Shown: positions 9,229 to 18,743, counted from the first letter of the stretch. The stretch: DNA of 64,000 nt from Billgrantia desiderata (GCA_011742915.1 JAAQTN010000003.1:1-64000), one strand, 5' to 3'. Numbers and translations: made by a program. The notes: generated from the sequence alone by a model not told the origin.

Positions 9229-9930
9229 TCAGGCTTGGGATTGACCGATGGTCTCGATGTAGTCCACACAGCGATCCACGGACTCAACATCTCCGAACTT
9301 GGCATCAATGTCGAACAAATTCCAGGCGACGGCACCCGGGACACGATCGCCGATGCACTCCTTGACCGCAATGGGACGGAAACCGTCGGCAATGCCGTCA
9401 CAGATCGTCTGGCGCACACAGGCGCAGGCCGTCACACCTGTCACGAGGATGGTGTCGACGCCGTTGGCCCGCAGGATGCCGGCGAGTTCGGTGCCGTGGA
9501 AGGACGAAGCACGCTTCTTCAGCAGCGTATATTCGCCTTCTACCGGGGCGATGCGCGAATCGATGGCCCACAGCTCCTTGTCGGCAAGATCGACGACATC
9601 GACGGGGATCTTGTTGTGCCACAGGCCCATGTCGGTGAAAGGCGCGTTGCGATCGGTGATCTCGTAGGCCGTCGTCACGTGGATAACCGGCAGGTTCGCG
9701 GCGCGGAACGCCTTGAGGAGCCGCTGCATGCCGGGAATGATCTCGTTATCCATCTTCTCCTGGTCGCAGGTGAAGGGATTACCAGGACGGGTCCAGGCGT
9801 TGGCGAGATCGACACTCACCAGCGCCGGCTTCTTGCCGAAACCAACACGGCGTTGAAATCCACGCTCCTGATAAAGCTTGGTAGATTCGTCGAAAGCCTG
9901 GGTCAGCATTGCCATCAGATCTTGGGACAT
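9229..9930 (-). CDS. N-carbamoylsarcosine amidase (isochorismatase family)
   Basis: The likely reaction is N-carbamoylsarcosine + H2O > sarcosine + CO2 + NH3, the last step of the N-methylhydantoin route. The 233-residue product has the cysteine-hydrolase triad of this family: Asp41 in ALVSVDLANAW, Lys139 in LLKKRASSFHGT, and Cys171 in VTGVTACACVRQT. The KKRASSFHGTELAGIL and CVRQT regions resemble the Arthrobacter enzyme. The start at 9930 has a GGAG site 8 bases upstream. Context (hydantoinase subunits on one side, sarcosine oxidase on the other) separates it from nicotinamidase or isochorismatase homologues. Confidence 0.88.
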   Translation of the reverse strand: MSQDLMAMLTQAFDESTKLYQERGFQRRVGFGKKPALVSVDLANAWTRPGNPFTCDQEKMDNEIIPGMQRLLKAFRAANLPVIHVTTAYEITDRNAPFTDMGLWHNKIPVDVVDLADKELWAIDSRIAPVEGEYTLLKKRASSFHGTELAGILRANGVDTILVTGVTACACVRQTICDGIADGFRPIAVKECIGDRVPGAVAWNLFDIDAKFGDVESVDRCVDYIETIGQSQA

Positions 9931-10102
9931 TTCATTTACTCCGATTCAAGTAATTTATTGTCTAGTTGAGTGCTGCACTGGCGAGTCTTGTGCCATTGGC
10001 AACTTGAAGATTAACTAGCGCGTTTAATGCCGTCCAATTACATTTTTGGGTCAATTGATGCAGCGCCGAGCAACAATGTCACCGGTGTGGCATCGCGACA
10101 AT

Positions 10103-11620
10103 TTACAGATCCTCGCGCGAGATACCTTTTTCCAGGTCACTGGAGTGGACTCGCTTGAAGGCTCGCGTTTCCCGATCATAGACCCAGTTATAGCCCGCGC
10201 TGGTCCCCAGGTAGCTGTCGGTGGTAGCCTCGCCACACTCGGCCTGAGCAAACCGTTTCATCACAATCAATCGCATGATGGCGAAGTAGATCAGCGCCCC
10301 CAGCAAGAAGCCCAAAACAAATGCCCACTGTTCCGAATAGAACGCCACCGTGCCAGCCACGACCCAGGCAATGATGCCTGCTGGATTGACTCCCCGCACA
10401 TAATGGAACTGGCCTCGCTCATGATAAAGTTCCGGAACATTGATACGCCGCTTTCTTATCAAGTAGTAGTCCGCCACCATGATGCCACCAATGGCAGAAA
10501 GAAAGGCACCATAAGAAAACAGGAAGGCGAAGAGATTATCCAGAATCTTCCAGGGCATAAAGAGTGTGCCTACAAGGGCAGCTATTGCCACTGCGACAGG
10601 GTAGGAAACCCTTGGGGCTCCGGCATTGACGAAGGCAAGGGCTGCTGGAATCAGGTTGGCGGCATTGTTGGTCGACCACTGCGCCAGAATCACGAGAACA
10701 AGAAGAATGATCAGGCTCAGTCCCTCGCCCTGTCCCTGAATGACCGTGACAGGGTTCCAGTCGCCTGCGGCAATAAAGGAGACGGCACCGATCAGGGCTA
10801 TCCAGGCTTGAGTAGCAGGCAGGGCAAGCAGCTGGGCCAGCAGCACATTCTTGTTCCGGTGGAAGAACCGACTTTCGCCTGAAGGAGACTTGACAAATCG
10901 CGTGATGTTAGGAATGTCAATGGCTAGAGTGGACCAGAAGGCCACATTGGCGAGGAAGAGAGTGAGAACCGTCACGTTCTGATCCCCGACAAACCTCCAG
11001 ATATTGATCCCTTGTGTTTGTGCCAGCACATCCAGAGTAAAGTACATCCAGACAGAGATGGCCAGAATGGCGGGTGCCGCAATAGCGGCAAGTCGCTCAA
11101 CGGCCTTTATCCCCATTGCCGTGTTAGCCACCTGGACGGCTGCAAACACAAAATACCAGGTTACCCAGCTGGAGAAGCCCGTAAGATATTCAAATATACC
11201 ATTGAGGGCCAATGCACCAAGATACGTTTGAATGCCGAACCAGATGGCCGCCACGACCCCACGAAACACGGATGGAAAATGCGTCCCATATACGCCAAAT
11301 GGCGCCCTTAGATATACCGAAAATGAAAGACCATGTTCTGTTCCGATGTCGGCCGTTAACAACATCAGCAAGGCCAGCACGATATTGGCAAAGAAGATGA
11401 TCAGGACAACATGTAATAGGGGAACTCCCGTAATACCATTGGCACCGAGCTGGAAGGTGGCAATCATCACAGCGATGCCAACCCAGATCCAGACAAACCC
11501 CAGCGCTGTAATAGGCCTCTGATTGTTGGCAACGGGAAGTATGGATTCTTCTAGCAAGTGGTTTCTTTCAGACCCTTTTGGCAAAGGCCTGCTGGCAACA
11601 CCAGTATCTGATGTAGTCAT
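10103..11620 (-). CDS. NCS1-family permease, probably hydantoin/N-methylhydantoin uptake
   Basis: A 505-residue integral membrane protein with about 12 hydrophobic segments and NCS1 (nucleobase:cation symporter-1) features, including the N-terminal PITALGFVWIWVGIA, DIPNITRF and GIMVADYYLIRKRRI. NCS1 members carry cytosine, allantoin, uracil or hydantoins. It sits between the hydantoinase subunits and N-carbamoylsarcosine amidase, so N-methylhydantoin, or creatinine itself, is the likeliest cargo; this is inference. AGGGG precedes the ATG. GC is visibly lower than in the sox genes, as in the hydantoinase genes. Confidence 0.85.
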   Translation of the reverse strand: MTTSDTGVASRPLPKGSERNHLLEESILPVANNQRPITALGFVWIWVGIAVMIATFQLGANGITGVPLLHVVLIIFFANIVLALLMLLTADIGTEHGLSFSVYLRAPFGVYGTHFPSVFRGVVAAIWFGIQTYLGALALNGIFEYLTGFSSWVTWYFVFAAVQVANTAMGIKAVERLAAIAAPAILAISVWMYFTLDVLAQTQGINIWRFVGDQNVTVLTLFLANVAFWSTLAIDIPNITRFVKSPSGESRFFHRNKNVLLAQLLALPATQAWIALIGAVSFIAAGDWNPVTVIQGQGEGLSLIILLVLVILAQWSTNNAANLIPAALAFVNAGAPRVSYPVAVAIAALVGTLFMPWKILDNLFAFLFSYGAFLSAIGGIMVADYYLIRKRRINVPELYHERGQFHYVRGVNPAGIIAWVVAGTVAFYSEQWAFVLGFLLGALIYFAIMRLIVMKRFAQAECGEATTDSYLGTSAGYNWVYDRETRAFKRVHSSDLEKGISREDL

Positions 11621-11706
11621 GAGATTACCCCTGAGTTTTTGACATTATTCGTCGGGAAAGGAAACAAGGGGTGAATGGTGGCATCCACCCCTGTGGGCGA
11701 GTGGGC

Positions 11707-13467
11707 TCAGCCTCCCATTTCACTGCGCCTTGCGGCCGTTGCTAGCCGATCGATCTCGAGATTTTTGTCAAGCACAACACCATAGGCTTCATAGGCGTGC
11801 TCCAGGGTACAGAAATCATCAAGAACATCTTCCCTGACCTGCTCGGGGGAGCGCTCCAGGGGGTTACCATATCCCCCGCCACAGGGCGCATAGAAGGCCA
11901 TGACGTCATTGGCCTTGGTCGCATACCCAGAGAACTTCGAGGGCATGCTCTTGACTTCCTCCCTGGCCGCATAGTTATAAATTTCACACTTCCCAACGGC
12001 ACCCTCTGATCCGCCGAAGGCCCCCCAGGGAACATGGGTATGCCGCTCACTCTCGTGTGTGATAAAGCCTGGCGTCAGAACCCGCTGGGCTTTTACCACA
12101 CCGATACCGCCCCGATACTTCCCTGCGCCGGGCATGACATCATCGCGCAGCTCATAGCGATCACAGATCATCGGCAGGTGCATGCCCAGGTCCTCGATGG
12201 GATTGTTCCGGGTATTCGCCATCAGGTTATCGATCGAGTCCGGGCCATCGGAATGAGGGCGGCCACCGTATGCCCCCTCGTTGACCTCGAGGAAGACCCA
12301 GTAATTCCCATCGTCCTTCACGCCGGCATAGGAGGCAAAGGAAATGGCAGCGGAACTCCCTGCGATGGTCTGGTCCGGAAGCACCGGAGCCAACGCCTTG
12401 ATGATCAGGTCAATCATCATATTGCACTGCGTAAAGCGTGCCTCCGCGGCCGCCGGGAAGATCGGGTTGAATATAGTTCCTTCAGGTGCCACAACATCAA
12501 TAGGCCGGAAGGACCCCTCATTCGATGGAATCGGGACTTCCAGCTTGCTGGCGTCAAGGAGCAATTTCCTGAACCCGGCAAAGGCCGCCACCTTGCAGGA
12601 GCCTTCGAAAGGCACGTTGTACGCTGTTGGTGTCTGATCCGCCGACCCGGTCAGATCGACAGTGACCGAATCCCCCTTGACCTTTACCGTGACCACGACG
12701 GGGAGCTGTACATCTCGGTTCCTGCCATCATCGTCAAGAAAGCCTTCGGCCCGGTATTCGCCGTCGGGAATCTCGGCGATCTTGTTCCTGAGCATTTTCT
12801 CCGAGTAATCCATCAGCTGGTAGATGGCGGAAAACGTGAGATCCTCACCATACTTATCCAGAAGCTGCTGGAATCTTTTCACCCCCAGCTGAGCTGAAGC
12901 AATCTGGGCTTCGATGTCTCTCATCAGCTGCACAGACGCCCGACTATTGGCCGTGATCATCTTTGCCAGGCCTTCATTCTTCTTACCCTTCTCATAAAGC
13001 TTCAGACCTGCAAACAGCATCCCTTCCGCATAGACATCGCCTACATCGATAATAAGCCCTGGCGTTGCAGCGCCAATATCAATATGGTGAGCCGTATTGG
13101 CAGAAAATCCGACCAACTCTCCCTTATAAAAGATCGGGATGATGATGGCCAGGTCGGGAGTATGGCTCGAACCATAGTAGGGGTGATTATGAACAACCAC
13201 ATCGCCCTCATGCCATTCACCACCCTGAAGGGTCTTCTCGACACCTCTCAGATAGGCCGGAATGGATCCGATATGCATGGGCGTCGACTCTGACTCACAG
13301 ATTGTCTGATAGTTTTTATCAAACAGCCCCGCACCCAGATCCTGTGACTCCCGAATGATCGAGGAGAACGACATCCGGTAGAGAACGTGCCCCATTTCCT
13401 CGGCAATGGTGTCCAGGGCGCCGCTGATCACTTGCATGGTAATGGGATCTACTTTCTTGTTTTCCAT
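11707..13467 (-). CDS. hyuB: N-methylhydantoinase subunit B
   Basis: HyuB-type subunit (586 residues) of the oxoprolinase/acetone carboxylase/hydantoinase family. With HyuA it should hydrolyse N-methylhydantoin to N-carbamoylsarcosine at the cost of ATP. Family features include DPITMQVISGALDTIAEEMG at the N-terminus, GDVVVHNHPYYGSSHTPD (metal-binding His and Asp region), and AYGGRPHSDGPDSIDN. The start at 13467 has a GAGAGGG site. It follows hyuA by 18 bases. Substrate choice rests on the neighbouring N-carbamoylsarcosine amidase; other 5-membered imides remain possible. Confidence 0.87.
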   Translation of the reverse strand: MENKKVDPITMQVISGALDTIAEEMGHVLYRMSFSSIIRESQDLGAGLFDKNYQTICESESTPMHIGSIPAYLRGVEKTLQGGEWHEGDVVVHNHPYYGSSHTPDLAIIIPIFYKGELVGFSANTAHHIDIGAATPGLIIDVGDVYAEGMLFAGLKLYEKGKKNEGLAKMITANSRASVQLMRDIEAQIASAQLGVKRFQQLLDKYGEDLTFSAIYQLMDYSEKMLRNKIAEIPDGEYRAEGFLDDDGRNRDVQLPVVVTVKVKGDSVTVDLTGSADQTPTAYNVPFEGSCKVAAFAGFRKLLLDASKLEVPIPSNEGSFRPIDVVAPEGTIFNPIFPAAAEARFTQCNMMIDLIIKALAPVLPDQTIAGSSAAISFASYAGVKDDGNYWVFLEVNEGAYGGRPHSDGPDSIDNLMANTRNNPIEDLGMHLPMICDRYELRDDVMPGAGKYRGGIGVVKAQRVLTPGFITHESERHTHVPWGAFGGSEGAVGKCEIYNYAAREEVKSMPSKFSGYATKANDVMAFYAPCGGGYGNPLERSPEQVREDVLDDFCTLEHAYEAYGVVLDKNLEIDRLATAARRSEMGG

Positions 13468-13485
13468 CTTGGTACCCTCTCTGCC

Positions 13486-15579
13486 TTAGCTGGATTTCGA
13501 GATCATCAGGTTTCCAAATCTTGATACGGATGCGCTCCATCCCGGCGGCACCAGAGACGTGGAGTCATGCTGCATGATCAGTGCAGGACCGGTAATAACA
13601 TGCCCTCTCAGGAGTTTGTTTCGATCGTAGCGAGGCGTCATGAGGGATTGACCAGCATCGAAAGTGGTTTCTCTCTCATACATGAAGGCTTCTTCAAGAC
13701 GGTTACCGTCGGCTGGCGCCAGTTCCTTCCATTCCAGAATTTTCGAAGCCGACTCTCCGACGACCCGGAGCGTCACGAGCTCGACTTCAGCATCATCGTA
13801 CCGATAGCCGTAGTCGATATCATGCTGGCGGTGGAAGTTCTCGATCACCTGTTGAATCGCGCCGCTGGACAGCTCACCCACAGGTATTTCGGCTCGGAGC
13901 TCGAAGCCTTGGCCATGATAGCGACATTCGGCAAACCGAGTCAGCTTGATGTGAGACGGCTCCACACCATCCTTGATCAGCTTGTTCGTGGCCTCGGCAT
14001 CGAGATCCTTGAGCAGCGCCTGCAAAGCCTCGGACTGGTTACCATGTATTGAGGTCAGCTCACATAGATATGATCTCGTGACCTCATATTGAAGACTGGT
14101 GGTCAACAGGCCGGCTGCTGACGTGATGCCGGGTGCAGGGGGTGCGATAACGCCTTTTGCATTCACCTCCTCCGCTAGTGCAGGTCCATGAACGGGCCCA
14201 GCACCACCAAATGGCATCAACATGAACTCTCGTGGATCTACTCCCCTGGCAACCGAGTTGGACCGAATGGCAAGCGCCATGTTGTTGTTTACGATCTTGA
14301 TGATTCCGAGTGCAGCCTCCTTCACACTCAGCCCAAGTGGGTCGGCAATCTTTTCCTTGATGGCCTTATAGGAAAGGCTGGGGTCGATTTTCAGATCCCC
14401 ACCCAACATCTGGTCGGGATCCAGCCGGCCGAGAAGAATATTGGCGTCTGTTACCGTCGGCTCTTCCCCTCCACGGCCATAGCAAGCCGGTCCCGGCATT
14501 GACCCCGCCGAGCGTGGTCCTACCTGGAAGCCGCCTGCCTCGTCGATATACGCAATTGAGCCACCTCCCGCACCGATCGTGATCAGGTCGATCATGGGAA
14601 CCATCACGGGATGTCCGGCAACATAGGAATCCCGAGGATTCATGATCTTGATATCACCTTCCGCCAGGGTTGATATATCGGCAGAGGTTCCACCGATGTC
14701 CACGGTGATGATGTTCTTTTCTGCATCGAGATCGGCGAAGAAGTTTCCACCAATCACACCGCCGGCAGGCCCGGACATCAGAATATTCACCGGCTTCTCA
14801 CAGCAGCTATCAACTGTTGCGAGCCCACCATTCGACTGAATAATTCGCAAATCTGCATCAATGCCGTTCTCCTTGAGCTGATGCTCGAGGTTATTCAAAT
14901 ACATTGACGTCTTGGGTCCAACATAGGCGTTCATGGCGGTGGTGGAAAAACGCTCATACTCCCGCATGGCATCCACAACTTCACACGAGCAACACACATA
15001 GGCATCCGGAATTTCTTCCAGGACTATTTCCTTCGCTCGTAGTTCGTGATCCTTGTTCAAGAAGGAGAAAAGAAATCCAACGATTACCGACTTGATCCCT
15101 GCTTCCTTGAACTTCCTGACTGCCTGTCTCACCTCTTCTTCATCGAGGGGAACCTCTACCTCACCGGATGGCGGCAGGATTCGCTCGGAGATCGGGACTC
15201 GATTCCTTCTTTTTACCAGAGGGTTAGATTGCCAAGGAACATCAAAGTGAAGGGAGAAGTTGTGAGGCCGTTTGTGCCTGCCAATATGCAGGATATCCCT
15301 GAACCCCTTGGTGGTCAGCATACCCACTTCGGCACCATTATGCTCTATGGAGATATTGGTCGCCACGGTCGTACCGTGCACGATCGTGCTGACTTCGTTC
15401 CTCTGGATCCCGGCCTTGTCACAGATCGCCAGCACGCCCTTCAAAACGCCGATTGACTGATCCTGCGTCGTGCTCGGCACCTTATGCCGGAATGTTCCAG
15501 CACCCACAGAGTCAGTCGAGAAGGTCTCCAGAATAATATCGGTGTTGGTTCCACCGACATCCACTCCAATACGGGCCAT
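13486..15579 (-). CDS. hyuA: N-methylhydantoinase subunit A
   Basis: The ATP-binding subunit (697 residues), with an actin-like fold. The phosphate-binding motif GVDVGGTNTDIILE is at residues 4-17, and a second motif, VDIGGTSADIS, near 290. The ATG at 15579 is preferred to an in-frame GTG four codons upstream because GAGGTG lies 5-10 bases before it. It is the first gene of a hyuA-hyuB-permease unit, divergent from a LysR gene. GC is about 50% in a 60-base sample (14641-14700), against 67% in a soxA sample (1681-1740). This suggests transfer from a lower-GC donor. Confidence 0.87.
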   Translation of the reverse strand: MARIGVDVGGTNTDIILETFSTDSVGAGTFRHKVPSTTQDQSIGVLKGVLAICDKAGIQRNEVSTIVHGTTVATNISIEHNGAEVGMLTTKGFRDILHIGRHKRPHNFSLHFDVPWQSNPLVKRRNRVPISERILPPSGEVEVPLDEEEVRQAVRKFKEAGIKSVIVGFLFSFLNKDHELRAKEIVLEEIPDAYVCCSCEVVDAMREYERFSTTAMNAYVGPKTSMYLNNLEHQLKENGIDADLRIIQSNGGLATVDSCCEKPVNILMSGPAGGVIGGNFFADLDAEKNIITVDIGGTSADISTLAEGDIKIMNPRDSYVAGHPVMVPMIDLITIGAGGGSIAYIDEAGGFQVGPRSAGSMPGPACYGRGGEEPTVTDANILLGRLDPDQMLGGDLKIDPSLSYKAIKEKIADPLGLSVKEAALGIIKIVNNNMALAIRSNSVARGVDPREFMLMPFGGAGPVHGPALAEEVNAKGVIAPPAPGITSAAGLLTTSLQYEVTRSYLCELTSIHGNQSEALQALLKDLDAEATNKLIKDGVEPSHIKLTRFAECRYHGQGFELRAEIPVGELSSGAIQQVIENFHRQHDIDYGYRYDDAEVELVTLRVVGESASKILEWKELAPADGNRLEEAFMYERETTFDAGQSLMTPRYDRNKLLRGHVITGPALIMQHDSTSLVPPGWSASVSRFGNLMISKSS

Positions 15580-15803
15580 TTTACACCTCACTTTAATTGT
15601 TTGAACAAGCTGGCAGGTAGCCAGTCAATGGCCTGACATAGTACCACTGCCGGAAGCCGCTTCCATGGTATGATTCTCCACTACTCTCCAGACTGAAGAC
15701 TCAGCCCAGAGGCCATAACATCACGACTTGACACTTGAAATCCTAGAACCCATAAATCATTACGTCTAATGCCGTTTCCACAAAGATTATTGCCGGTGAG
15801 CGC
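15580..15803. promoter_or_regulatory. Divergent hyuA / LysR control region
   Basis: This AT-rich 224-base region separates the divergent hyuA and LysR starts. It holds a perfect 6-bp palindrome, GGAAGCCGCTTCC (15652-15664), flanked by imperfect TACCA/TGGTA arms. LysR regulators commonly bind such sites between their own gene and the target operon. The site is a candidate only. Confidence 0.45.
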
Positions 15804-16706
15804 ATGAATATACGATTCGACCTACGCCAGGTGAGGGCCTTTCTCGCCGTCGCCAGCACCCTCCATTTCAAGCAGGCCGCGGAGACGCTGTGCATCACCC
15901 AGCCTGCCCTCTCAAGACTTATCAAGGGGTTGGAGGAGAGCATCGGCGCCGAACTCTTCACGCGTACCACGCGGCAGGTCGAGCTGACCATGGCTGGCAG
16001 GCTCTTCATGGAGGAGTGCCAGCAAGCCATCATCCACCTGGAGCGGGCCACCCACCTGGCTCAGCAGGCTGCCACTGGCGACATCGGTCACCTCACCATT
16101 GCCTACAACGACTTTTCCATTAACGGCGTATTGCCCAGCATCCTGGATGTCTTCAAGGAAAAGCACCCCGATATTTCGGTGGACCTCGTTTATATGCCAT
16201 CTCACACCCAGCACAGGGCCCTGCTGGACCACGAGATCGATGTGGGCTTTCTGATCGGCCCTCTGAACATGGCGGGCATTCAAACCTATCGTGCTGCTCT
16301 TGAGCGTATCGTGGTGATCCTGCCTCGGCGCCACCATCTATCCGACAGGCCACACTTGAGCATCGGCGACCTGAAAGACGAAAAGTTCATTCTCGGCACC
16401 GAGAGTGGCTGGCATGAATTTCGCCAGTATATCTTCAAAATTTGCATGAAAGCCGGGTACACGCCCCAAGTGGTACAGGAAGCCAGTACCAGCAGTGGAA
16501 TTTTCGGCCTGGTAGCCGCCAACATGGGGGTCTCCTTGTACTCGGACTGTATCAAGCGTTTTCAACGCGAAGACATTGCCGTAGTTCCCCTCAATCATGG
16601 CGATTACAGTGTTGAAACCATCGCGGCATGGAGCCAGTCCTATACCACTCCCAGCTTTCGACTTTTTCGGGAACTTCTTGAAAACAGCCTCGGCAGTGAG
16701 GCGTAA
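15804..16706 (+). CDS. LysR-family regulator, probably of the hydantoinase operon
   Basis: A 300-residue LysR regulator: an N-terminal winged HTH (residues about 5-65, FLAVASTLHFKQAAETL then ITQPALSRLIKGLEE) and a periplasmic-binding-like effector domain (about 95-295). The start MNIRFDLRQV is typical for the family. It is divergent from hyuA across 224 bases, the classic LysR-target layout. The inducer is unknown; N-methylhydantoin, N-carbamoylsarcosine or creatinine would fit the neighbours. Confidence 0.85.
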   Translation: MNIRFDLRQVRAFLAVASTLHFKQAAETLCITQPALSRLIKGLEESIGAELFTRTTRQVELTMAGRLFMEECQQAIIHLERATHLAQQAATGDIGHLTIAYNDFSINGVLPSILDVFKEKHPDISVDLVYMPSHTQHRALLDHEIDVGFLIGPLNMAGIQTYRAALERIVVILPRRHHLSDRPHLSIGDLKDEKFILGTESGWHEFRQYIFKICMKAGYTPQVVQEASTSSGIFGLVAANMGVSLYSDCIKRFQREDIAVVPLNHGDYSVETIAAWSQSYTTPSFRLFRELLENSLGSEA

Positions 16707-17023
16707 TCCAATCCCCCTGGATTATTTATTCTCGCTGCTAAGGCAAAAGGCATACCAAGACACATCCCGCATCATGTGCTTCTCTCAACGGCAGGAAAAA
16801 AGTGGCTACTCAGGTCTGAGTTACGGCTTGCATAAGGGACAGTCGGCACATAGGAACGGTGTCTTGCGCATGACGACTGGACAAGGTTACCGACACCTGC
16901 GCTAGGGGGTAGTCTTGGCTCATCAGACTGCAGCGTCAACGCTACGCCAGGTGCAGAGCACAAGCACAGCGCCGAGCCAGTGTGGCTCGGCGCTATGCTG
17001 TCGTGCAGGGCTGAGGCTCAGGG
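16707..17023. other. Intergenic region with a long perfect hairpin
   Basis: This 317-base non-coding stretch lies between two convergent genes (LysR and the SSS symporter). The only clear structure is a perfect 12-bp inverted repeat with a 3-nt loop at 16968-16994 (AGCGCCGAGCCA-GTG-complement). It is 29 bases from the symporter stop and has no T-run on either side. It could be a terminator or a REP-like element. No gene with a ribosome site was found. Confidence 0.5.
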
Positions 17024-18475
17024 CTAGGCGCCCTGGCTCCGCAGCTTCGAGCTTCGTGTCAGCAGGGAGATGCCCACATAGCAGGCCGAGGAGACGACAC
17101 AGCCTGTCAGCGGGCCGATCAGCCAACCTACATCGGCGAAAAGCATCATGTAGCCGCTGGTAAAGAACCCCACCAGCATGGCGATGAGGGCGCCCCAGGC
17201 ACTGCCTTTCCAGAAAGTGGAGATGAATACCGGCCCGATCATACTGGCCAAGAGGGTGCCGGAGCCCAGAATACCCAGCCAGGAGAGCATGAAGGGCGGG
17301 GCATAGAGCATCATCAGCAGGGCCACGACGCCCAGCACCACCACCGCCGAGCGGTTGATCGTCAGCGCCAGGCGCTCGCTGGAGACCGGACCGAACAGCG
17401 ACAGCCGCAGGTCGTGGGAGGTCGCCGAGGCTACGGTATGCAGCAGCGAGTTGGCGGTGGACTTCATGGCGAAGATGATGAACAGCGTGATCACCCCCTG
17501 GATCGCCGGGTGCATGAACTGCTCCAGGTAGACCGGCATCGCCATGTCGGGGTCGGCCAGGTCGGGCACATGCATGCGCACGTAGAGCCCCACGATGGGG
17601 ATCAGGCTCAGCAGGGCCCCCAGGATGGCCACATAGACGCCCACCTTGTGCAGCTTGACGTCCGGCTTCATGGCCAGGAAGCGGATGGCCATGTAGGGCA
17701 GCACGGCCGCGAACAGGAAGGCATAGGGCAGCACCAGGAAGACGGTGCCGATGGAGTCGCCGTAGTGCGCCCCGGTGGTGGGGTTGAGCAGCTCCGGGTC
17801 GATGGCGTTGAGCGACGCCTCCCAGGTGCCCAGGTCCACCGAGGTGAGGATCTGCACCAGGATGATGACCGCCGCCAGGGCCATGCCGCAGACCATGACC
17901 GTATCGGTCCAGGCGACGGCGGCCAGGCCACCGAGCATGGTGTAGACGATGATGACCGAGACCATCAGGAAGGCGCTCTGGTTGAGCTCGATCCCCAGCC
18001 AGCTGGCACCCAGCAGGCCCACGGCCTTGATCTGGCTGGTCAGGAACACCATCAGCAGCAGGATGGTGATGAAACCGGCCACGCCCTGGAGCACCCGCCC
18101 CATGGCACCGCCACCATGGCTCTGGGCGATATACTCAGGAATGGTGTTGCTGCCCATCTCCAGGGCGCGACGCTGCAGGAAGCGCGCGAAGTAGAGCACC
18201 GCGATCATCATGGCGGGGGCGAAGAAGAAGTTGCCCAGGACCTCGATGGAGCCGAACTGGTAGGTGACGCCGGGGGAGCCCATGAAGCCCCAGCCGCTGA
18301 AGCCGGTGGCCACGATGGTGCCGGCCGCCACGAAGGCCCCCAGCGATCGTCCGGCCACCAGGAAGCCACCCTCGTCACTCTTGTTCATGTATTTCGATGA
18401 GAGGAAGCCGAGGTAGATCAGCAGGCCGAACGTGAGAATCAACAGCCCCCAGTTGAACAGCTTGTAGGCATCCAT
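17024..18475 (-). CDS. SSS-family sodium:solute symporter
   Basis: A 483-residue membrane protein with about 13 hydrophobic segments and solute:sodium symporter features, such as GFLVAGRSLGAFVAAGTI and the segment ATGFSGWGFMGSPG in the first Na+-site region. Start choice: the ATG at 18475 sits 5 bases after AGGAGG, in a near-perfect anti-SD complement (AGGAGGTGATC). A GTG six bases upstream would overlap that site. It follows a 40-residue membrane protein gene by two bases. Cargo is unknown; creatine, creatinine or a related small molecule is suggested by the island around it. Confidence 0.85.
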   Translation of the reverse strand: MDAYKLFNWGLLILTFGLLIYLGFLSSKYMNKSDEGGFLVAGRSLGAFVAAGTIVATGFSGWGFMGSPGVTYQFGSIEVLGNFFFAPAMMIAVLYFARFLQRRALEMGSNTIPEYIAQSHGGGAMGRVLQGVAGFITILLLMVFLTSQIKAVGLLGASWLGIELNQSAFLMVSVIIVYTMLGGLAAVAWTDTVMVCGMALAAVIILVQILTSVDLGTWEASLNAIDPELLNPTTGAHYGDSIGTVFLVLPYAFLFAAVLPYMAIRFLAMKPDVKLHKVGVYVAILGALLSLIPIVGLYVRMHVPDLADPDMAMPVYLEQFMHPAIQGVITLFIIFAMKSTANSLLHTVASATSHDLRLSLFGPVSSERLALTINRSAVVVLGVVALLMMLYAPPFMLSWLGILGSGTLLASMIGPVFISTFWKGSAWGALIAMLVGFFTSGYMMLFADVGWLIGPLTGCVVSSACYVGISLLTRSSKLRSQGA

Positions 18476-18477
18476 GA

Positions 18478-18600
18478 TCACCTCCTCAATGAGCTTTCAG
18501 CGGATTTACGCTTCAGCTCCCTGCGAAGGTAGGCGGCACCAGCATGGATCAACATGTAGCAGGTCAGCACCAGAAAAGTGCTCAATACCCAGGAATTCAT
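18478..18600 (-). CDS. 40-residue single-TM protein, candidate symporter subunit
   Basis: A short gene upstream of the SSS symporter. It starts at 18600 with GAGGTG 6 bases before the ATG, the same kind of site as hyuA. The product begins MNSWVLSTFLVLTCYMLIHA, giving one hydrophobic segment (about residues 4-24), then a basic tail (YLRRELKRKSAESSLRR). Its stop lies inside the symporter's Shine-Dalgarno region (AGG AGG TGA), so the two are translationally coupled. Small partner proteins are known for some symporters (for example MetS with MetP, YhdT near PanF). I recognise no family for this one. Confidence 0.7.
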   Translation of the reverse strand: MNSWVLSTFLVLTCYMLIHAGAAYLRRELKRKSAESSLRR

Positions 18601-18743
18601 TTTTCACACCTCATTGTTCTTGGTTTGGCTCACGACGCGGCCTTGCGTGTTGCCGCACTCGGCATCAACAAGTTATTTTACTCACTGAAAGTCGACCAAT
18701 TTGAATGCACAATGCGTTCATAAAAGATCAAAATGGCAACGCA
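18601..18743. promoter_or_regulatory. Divergent symporter / LysR control region
   Basis: A 143-base region between the small membrane protein gene and the second LysR gene. At 18703-18719 the imperfect palindrome GAATGCACAATGCGTTC (one mismatch in 6-bp arms) is a candidate LysR autoregulatory site. It overlaps an alternative ATG at 18705, which argues that the LysR protein really starts at 18744. Confidence 0.4.

Noticed and set aside
9229..9930. Calling the isochorismatase-family protein a nicotinamidase
   Set aside because: No nicotinamidase metal-site pattern was seen. The sequence around Lys139 and Cys171 and the position between hydantoinase and sarcosine oxidase genes fit N-carbamoylsarcosine amidase better.
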